Positions 59,578 through 64,000 of a stretch of DNA of 64,000 bases are shown here, piece by piece; position 1 is the stretch's first letter, and each line of letters opens with the position of its first letter. The notes under the pieces were generated by a model. The model saw only the letters and a list, made by a program, of their open reading frames with translations, ran no database searches and was not told where the DNA came from. The DNA comes from Nitrosopumilus sp. b1 (GTDB lineage: Archaea > Thermoproteota > Nitrososphaeria > Nitrososphaerales > Nitrosopumilaceae). The position numbers and the translations under genes were made by a program. The DNA is taken from positions 115,049 through 179,048 of the forward strand of contig NZ_MU078712.1 of assembly GCF_014078545.1 (NCBI RefSeq), given 5' to 3'.

Positions 59578-60432
59578 TTATTTCCTAACGGAGTTTACTG
59601 CAAATTCTATCATTTCTTTTGGAATGTTTCGTTTTGCAACTCTTGATAACCCCTTAAACTCTACTGTATTGTTTACTTCGTGCACTACTAGCCCTTTTTC
59701 TTTGTCCTCCATCATATCTACGCCTAAAATTCCTCCTCCGACGGATTTTGATGCCTTGATTGCCAAGTCTTCGATCTCATTAGTTATTTCACAAAGCTCT
59801 GGATCCGCACCTAAGGCAATATTTGTCTTGAATCCTTCCGACTTTCTGTACATTGCACCTACTGCTTGTTCCCCTACTGTTATTACACGAATGTCTCTTG
59901 GAGGTCTATTAATCATCTCTTGAAGGTAGTAAATTCTATCATGAGGACCATCAGTGAGTTCTCGTATTTCAAAAACTGCATCCATTGTGTCTTTGTCTTT
60001 GAGTGGTATGACTCCCCTTCCCCAACTGCCGATTACCGGCTTTATCACCATCGGAAACCCAATTTTGGAAAGATTTTCTTCTGCTCCTTCTTTTGAGAAT
60101 GAAAAGTATGTTTTTGGAGTTGGGACTTTGTTTTTTGCCAAGCACAAAGTCATAAACATCTTGTTTCCGCAATTTGTCGCAACGCTGAATTTGTTGATAA
60201 CTGGAATGTCTAAAAATTCAAGGCATGATGTAAAATGAAGGCCTCTAAAGTAACTGACACATCTCTCTAGTACTACTTGACCGAAATCATAGTCAGTCTT
60301 CTTACTCTCCGTGTTTAGTTGTGTGATCTTTGCATCTATCATAGATGTGTCATATCCAAGAGATTCTGCCTCCTTTTGGAGCATCTTCTCTTCTGATCTT
60401 AATCGATCAAATACGACACAAATCTTTGACAT
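59578..60432 (-). CDS. argX: Glutamate/aminoadipate-LysW ligase (ArgX-like)
   Basis: 284 residues, a RimK-type ATP-grasp ligase paralogous to LysX. KIGFPMVIKPVIGSWGRGVI is the ATP-grasp loop, QEMINRPPRDIRVITVGEQ the next motif, and GADPELCEIT the substrate-side segment, which differs from GGRAEKCEVT in LysX. It shares one base with lysW2 (TAATG). I call it ArgX because it sits with argG, but the exact division between lysine and arginine is inferred. Confidence 0.85.
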   Translation of the reverse strand: MSKICVVFDRLRSEEKMLQKEAESLGYDTSMIDAKITQLNTESKKTDYDFGQVVLERCVSYFRGLHFTSCLEFLDIPVINKFSVATNCGNKMFMTLCLAKNKVPTPKTYFSFSKEGAEENLSKIGFPMVIKPVIGSWGRGVIPLKDKDTMDAVFEIRELTDGPHDRIYYLQEMINRPPRDIRVITVGEQAVGAMYRKSEGFKTNIALGADPELCEITNEIEDLAIKASKSVGGGILGVDMMEDKEKGLVVHEVNNTVEFKGLSRVAKRNIPKEMIEFAVNSVRK

Positions 60433-60599
60433 TACTCTCCCCAGTCTTCGCCAACACTTTCTGCTTGTTTTAGCTGTACGTTTGAACCTTCTTTCTTTGC
60501 AATCTCAAAGTCAGCACCACAATCAGGGCAGGATACGATCTCTCCTACAGCGGCGTCATCGGGAATGTTTAGATTTGCATCACATTCTGGGCAATTCAT
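60432..60599 (-). CDS. lysW: LysW-type carrier protein 2 (C-terminal EDWGE)
   Basis: A 55-residue acidic carrier: CPEC at 3-6, CPDC at 24-27, GADFEIAKKEG, and the expected tail ESVGEDWGE with the attachment Glu. It lies between argG and argX and shares its last base with the argX start. The standard tail, and its location, suggest it serves arginine and possibly lysine synthesis. It contrasts with LysW1, which ends in Gln. Confidence 0.95.
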   Translation of the reverse strand: MNCPECDANLNIPDDAAVGEIVSCPDCGADFEIAKKEGSNVQLKQAESVGEDWGE

Positions 60600-60607
60600 A
60601 ATTTTCT

Positions 60608-61795
60608 TCACCTTTTCTTTTGTAATTTATTAGCTTCTGTTGATTGCATTCCCCACAATTCAACAAAACCTTTGGCCAATTTTTGGTCAAATGTGGACTC
60701 TGATCCATATGTGGCAATATCGTGACTATATAGGGAGTATTTTGACTTTCTTCCAACAACTCTCATGCTTCCTTGGAGCATCTTGATCTTTACAGTGCCT
60801 GTGACTCTACTCTGGGATTCTTCAATAAATGCATCCAAGTTGGACTTTAATGGATCCTGCCATAATCCAGAATACGCCAACCAAGACCATTCATCATCAA
60901 CTATTGCTTTGAATTTAGTTTCATGTTTTGTATGAACCATTTTTTCAAGATCAGAATGAGCTTCTATCAGACATGATGCTGCTGGGGTTTCATAGACCTC
61001 ACGTGATTTGATTCCGACTACTCTGTCCTCAATATGATCAACTATTCCCACACCTGCAGCACCAGCCTTTTTGTTTATGTATTCGATGAGGTTAATTGGC
61101 TGCATAACTTTCCCATCAACTGCTACAGGAACTCCTTTTTCAAATTTTATCTCAAGATAAGATGGCTTTGTTGAAAGATTTTTTGTCTTAACCCAAATGA
61201 ATGCATCAGCAGGAGGTTCATTAAATGGATCCTCTAGCACTCCGCCTTCTATTGCTCTTCCCCAAAGATTTTGATCAATACTGAATCTTTTTGCAACGTT
61301 ATCGATTTTAATTCCATGTTTATTTGCAAATTTTAATTCTGTTGTTCTATCCAAATTCATATCTCTGATTGGAGCAATAATAGGTAAATTAGAGCCTGCA
61401 CGTAATGTAATGTCAAATCTTACTTGATCATTTCCTTTTCCTGAACAGCCATGTGCAAGAGCGGTAACTTTTTCTTTCTTTGCAATTTCTAAAACTTTTT
61501 CAGCAATTAGCGGTCTTGCAAGTGCTGTTGCTAAACAATATTTTTTCTGATAAAGTGCATTCGCTTTAATTGATGGGAAAATATATTTTTCAACAAATTC
61601 TTTTCGCGCATCAATATTATAATGCCGTTTTACTCCAAGTTTCTTTGCTTTTGCAGCTATCTTTTTTTGGTCATCTCCTTGACCTACGTCAATTGTTACA
61701 GTTACAACATCCAAGTTGTGTTGTTCTTGGAGATACTTTACAACCACTGATGTATCTAAACCACCAGAGAACGCAAGTATTGCTTTTCCAGTCAT
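60608..61795 (-). CDS. argG: Argininosuccinate synthase
   Basis: 395 residues from the ATG at 61795 (an in-frame extension to 61888 is unlikely). The P-loop AFSGGLDTSVVVKYL begins the ATP pyrophosphatase domain, and YCLATALARPLIA, GKGNDQVRFD, and the end EHF-like segment are typical. It joins citrulline to aspartate. Eight nt upstream of lysW2 on the same strand, so it is the first gene of the arginine/lysine unit. A TATA-like agataaattt at 61821-61830 lies about 30 nt upstream. Confidence 0.95.
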   Translation of the reverse strand: MTGKAILAFSGGLDTSVVVKYLQEQHNLDVVTVTIDVGQGDDQKKIAAKAKKLGVKRHYNIDARKEFVEKYIFPSIKANALYQKKYCLATALARPLIAEKVLEIAKKEKVTALAHGCSGKGNDQVRFDITLRAGSNLPIIAPIRDMNLDRTTELKFANKHGIKIDNVAKRFSIDQNLWGRAIEGGVLEDPFNEPPADAFIWVKTKNLSTKPSYLEIKFEKGVPVAVDGKVMQPINLIEYINKKAGAAGVGIVDHIEDRVVGIKSREVYETPAASCLIEAHSDLEKMVHTKHETKFKAIVDDEWSWLAYSGLWQDPLKSNLDAFIEESQSRVTGTVKIKMLQGSMRVVGRKSKYSLYSHDIATYGSESTFDQKLAKGFVELWGMQSTEANKLQKKR

Positions 61796-61875
61796 ATCGC
61801 ACCTGACTGACTGTAGCTTGAAATTTATCTTTTGTGTTGGGAATTTAAAAAATATTTTGAGGGCAACTAAAATGA

Positions 61876-61924
61876 TTTGCTGCAGCAAACTAGCTTAAGC
61901 TAAAATCCGATCATTATTTATCGG
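61876..61924. promoter_or_regulatory. Three adjacent palindromes between argG and the ABC transporter genes
   Basis: TTTGCTGCAGCAAA at 61876-61889 (14 bp, perfect), TAGCTTAAGCTA at 61891-61902 (12 bp, perfect), and CCGAT (61907-61911) with ATCGG (61920-61924) around an 8-nt A/T core, cattattt, that is also the likely TATA region (about 27 nt before the ATG at 61944). Candidate operators for argG, the transporter or both. Confidence 0.45.
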
Positions 61925-61943
61925 TCAGATATAACGCTGTTTT

Positions 61944-62975
61944 ATGAAAATTACCGTGGTAGCTATTGGTATTGGAATTGTTGTAACTTTAGCTATAACT
62001 GCCGCACTGTCTGTTCAGTTGGAAAATTCTCAAGATGAAATTCGTGTTGGATATTTTCCAAATATTGGTCACGCAATACCTATTGTAGGTCTTGAAAAAG
62101 GATTTTTTTCTCAAAATCTGCCTGATGTACAAATTAAAACAAGAGTTTTTGATAGTGGACCTCAAGCAATAGAGGCATTGTTTGCAAATTCTATTGATAT
62201 TGCTTATGTTGGACCTGGTCCTGCAGTTAATGGGTTTTTAAAATCTGATTCTAATAATATACGAATTTTGGCAGGTGCAGCAAGTGGAGGTGCTAGTTTT
62301 ATTGTTCATCCTGATTCTCACATCAATTCTGTTGATGACTTTGAAGGAAAAAGAATTGCAGCGCCACAGATTGCAAACTCGCAAGATGTTTCACTTAGAA
62401 CTTATCTCAAGGAAAACGGTCTTGAAACTGCTGAACGGGGTGGCTCTGTTTATGTATTGAATGTTGCAAATCCTGAAATCTATACGTTATTTATTAAAGG
62501 AGACATTGATGGTGCTTGGATTCCAGAACCATGGGCAACCATCTTTGTTGAAAAATTAAATGGTAAAAGACTATTCTTTGAAGAAGATCTTTGGCCAGAA
62601 AAAAGATTCTCATCTGTATTACTAATTGCAAGAGCTGATTATGTTGAAAAAAATGATAGCATAATACAAAAATGGTTAGAGTCTCATCAAGAAACAGTAG
62701 AGTGGATTAATCTGAATAATGAAGAAACAGGAATTATTTATAATGACTTTTTGAATAACGAACTTGGTACTACGCTATCTGAATCTGTACTCAAAGAATC
62801 TTTTTCAAATATAGAAATTACATCAGATCCAATTCCAAAATCAATTGAAATTTTTGCAAAACGATCATATGATTTGGGATATCTTGGAAGAAACGGGTAT
62901 GATCTGTCTGGAATTTATTATTACAATCAAACTCTTGGGACCAAACACATGGAGATGATTTCACATTATGACTAA
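61944..62975 (+). CDS. ABC transporter substrate-binding protein (SsuA/TauA/NMT1 type)
   Basis: 343 residues with an N-terminal hydrophobic helix (about 4-24) that may be a signal or anchor without an obvious lipobox. The NMT1/SsuA fold follows: VGYFPNIGHAIPIVGLEKGF, the binding loop FANSIDIAYVGPGPAVNGF, and IDGAWIPEPWATIFVEK. This group binds small anions such as nitrate, bicarbonate, sulfonates or taurine, and thiamine precursors; the substrate cannot be told. Its stop overlaps the ATPase gene by 8 nt. Confidence 0.88.
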   Translation: MKITVVAIGIGIVVTLAITAALSVQLENSQDEIRVGYFPNIGHAIPIVGLEKGFFSQNLPDVQIKTRVFDSGPQAIEALFANSIDIAYVGPGPAVNGFLKSDSNNIRILAGAASGGASFIVHPDSHINSVDDFEGKRIAAPQIANSQDVSLRTYLKENGLETAERGGSVYVLNVANPEIYTLFIKGDIDGAWIPEPWATIFVEKLNGKRLFFEEDLWPEKRFSSVLLIARADYVEKNDSIIQKWLESHQETVEWINLNNEETGIIYNDFLNNELGTTLSESVLKESFSNIEITSDPIPKSIEIFAKRSYDLGYLGRNGYDLSGIYYYNQTLGTKHMEMISHYD

Positions 62976-63732
62976 ACTTGAAGCAAAAAATATTGTAAAA
63001 TATTTCAAGCACGAAAAATACAATCTAAAAGCACTAGGAGGAATTAATCTCCAAGTTGAAGACGGCGATTTTGTATGTCTTGTTGGTCCTTCAGGATGTG
63101 GCAAATCTACATTCTTACGCATAGTAGCTGGACTTGAGAATCCCGATGAGGGTGAGATACTCTTTGATGGAAAGCCAGTTTCTGGTACTGGACCTGAAAG
63201 AATAATGGTATTTCAGGAAGGTGCCCTTTTTCCATGGTTAAAGGTCATTGATAATGTTGAATTTGGCTTGAAGATGGCCGGAATACCAAAGGAAAAAAGA
63301 TCACAAATTTCTCATCGTTATCTAGACATGATGCAGCTTACCAAATTTGCAGATTCATACACATATCAGCTATCAACAGGAATGAAACAAAGAGTGGCAA
63401 TTGCCCGAGCACTAGTAATGGATCCTGATGTGTTGCTAATGGATGAACCGTTTGCTGCACTTGATGCACAAACTCGTGACCTATTGCTAGTTGAAATGCA
63501 ACTTATCTGGGAAAGAACCAAAAAAACAATCTTGTTTGTTACTCATAATGTTTCTGAAGCTGTAGTTCTTGGCTCAAAAGTTGCAATATTTAGTAACCGA
63601 CCCTCAACAATAAAAAAAGAATTAGCAATTGATTATAGAAGACCAAGATTAGCCGAAGACGAACAACTAATGAAACACCAACAAGAGATTTTATCTGAAT
63701 TAAGACCTGAGGTTAAGAAAACAAAAGAGTGA
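62968..63732 (+). CDS. ABC transporter ATP-binding protein (SsuB/TauB type)
   Basis: 254 residues: Walker A GPSGCGKST at about 39-47, the Q loop VFQEGALFPW, the signature LSTGMKQRVAIARAL, Walker B VLLMDEPFAALD and the H loop VTHNVSEAV. In the signature the first Gly of LSGG is Thr, as in some NitT/TauB relatives. It energises the importer of the preceding binding protein. ATG start inside the end of that gene. Confidence 0.94.
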   Translation: MTKLEAKNIVKYFKHEKYNLKALGGINLQVEDGDFVCLVGPSGCGKSTFLRIVAGLENPDEGEILFDGKPVSGTGPERIMVFQEGALFPWLKVIDNVEFGLKMAGIPKEKRSQISHRYLDMMQLTKFADSYTYQLSTGMKQRVAIARALVMDPDVLLMDEPFAALDAQTRDLLLVEMQLIWERTKKTILFVTHNVSEAVVLGSKVAIFSNRPSTIKKELAIDYRRPRLAEDEQLMKHQQEILSELRPEVKKTKE

Positions 63733-63736
63733 TGAT

Positions 63737-64000
63737 ATGAAATCTAAAATGTTATGGAAAAAAATCGCATTTTACATTGCAGTAATTGCAACATGGCAAA
63801 TAATTGGAGATTTAAATTTCTGGCCCAATGAAATTTTTCCCTCTGCATATGAGGTAGCCGAAGATCTGGTGTATAGTGCATCAGATGGAAGCTTGTTTTA
63901 TGGAATTGGAACCAGCATTGCAAGATTAATCGTTGGATTGGCAATTGCAATTGTAGGTGGTATTGTACTTGGAATTTTCATGGCAAGAGTTGAGACTGTG
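63737..64000 (+). CDS. ABC transporter permease (SsuC/TauC type), cut by the window edge
   Basis: 88 codons are visible, from the ATG at 63737, 4 nt after the ATPase gene. The protein begins MKSKMLWKKIAFYIAVIAT, then a periplasmic-type loop NEIFPSAYEVAEDLVYSA, and a second helix AIAIVGGIVLGIFMAR typical of the BPD-transport inner-membrane component. The 3' end lies beyond the window, so its length is unknown. Confidence 0.9.
   Translation, partial: MKSKMLWKKIAFYIAVIATWQIIGDLNFWPNEIFPSAYEVAEDLVYSASDGSLFYGIGTSIARLIVGLAIAIVGGIVLGIFMARVETV

Noticed and set aside
61796-61888. A 31-residue N-terminal extension of ArgG
   Set aside because: The P-loop AFSGGLDTS starts five residues after the ATG at 61795, as in the family; the added residues are unlike any leader and cover the promoter.

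Overview
The window is a gene-dense, AT-rich stretch of an archaeal chromosome. It most likely comes from an ammonia-oxidising member of the Nitrososphaerota (Thaumarchaeota), close to Nitrosopumilus or Nitrosarchaeum. The evidence is the combination of genes: a eukaryote-type topoisomerase IB, ribosomal protein S30e, L21e, RNA polymerase subunit RpoF, RadA, archaeal DnaG, Nop5 and an Elf1-like factor; a PEFG-CTERM surface protein; the neighbouring 3-hydroxypropionyl-CoA synthetase (ADP-forming) and 3-hydroxypropionyl-CoA dehydratase genes of the thaumarchaeal CO2-fixation cycle; and LysW-dependent lysine/arginine synthesis. Many starts lie 25-31 nt after a TATA-like box, which fits leaderless transcripts. 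I see no rRNA, CRISPR, insertion sequence or prophage.

Layout. 1-3 kb: edge-truncated nop5, divergent from pyrD-pyrK. 3-9 kb: a radical SAM enzyme, S30e, radA, then the archaeal block L21e-rpoF-DUF655-ksgA-HemK-like. 9-14.8 kb: an isocitrate/isopropylmalate dehydrogenase, a phosphoesterase, tRNA-Ser(GCT), an Elf1-like zinc protein, a coiled-coil microprotein, a SirB1-family protein paired with a zincin-like protein, a methyltransferase and an acetyltransferase. 14.9-18 kb: a large fibronectin-type surface protein. 18-22.7 kb: a small operon ending in korB, then an agmatinase-like gene with proline catabolism genes (P5C dehydrogenase and PRODH). 22.7-26.7 kb: regulators (RHH, response regulator, TrmB) and malic enzyme. 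26.6-31 kb: small proteins, an intron-containing tRNA-Met, a lone archaellin, an H1-like basic protein and secreted proteins. 31-42 kb: topoisomerase IB, SDR, sugar dehydrogenase, a MrfA/Hrq1-type helicase, an orphan DNA methyltransferase, TatA, an MFS permease, a UbiE-like methyltransferase and proteasome alpha. 42-51 kb: glutamate dehydrogenase, a Toprim protein, a glutamine amidotransferase, two carbon-fixation genes, an IscA-like protein, DnaG, RibK and a thioesterase.

50.9-61.8 kb holds two consecutive minus-strand units. Unit one is argG-lysW2-argX-lysY-lysZ-lysJ-Lrp. Unit two is homocitrate synthase-lysW1-lysX-lysK-dphB-ribL. Together they make lysine and arginine on a LysW carrier, with diphthamide and FAD genes at the tail. 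There are two LysW/LysX pairs, and LysW1 ends in Gln where the family has a Glu attachment residue; this is the most unusual observation here. The window closes with an SsuABC/TauABC-type ABC transporter behind a palindrome-rich promoter, its permease cut by the edge.

The metabolic genes connect around glutamate and 2-oxoacids: proline to P5C to glutamate, glutamate dehydrogenase, malic enzyme, KorB, and the lysine/arginine cluster drawing on 2-oxoglutarate and glutamate. Functional calls come from motifs and family knowledge; no database search was run.
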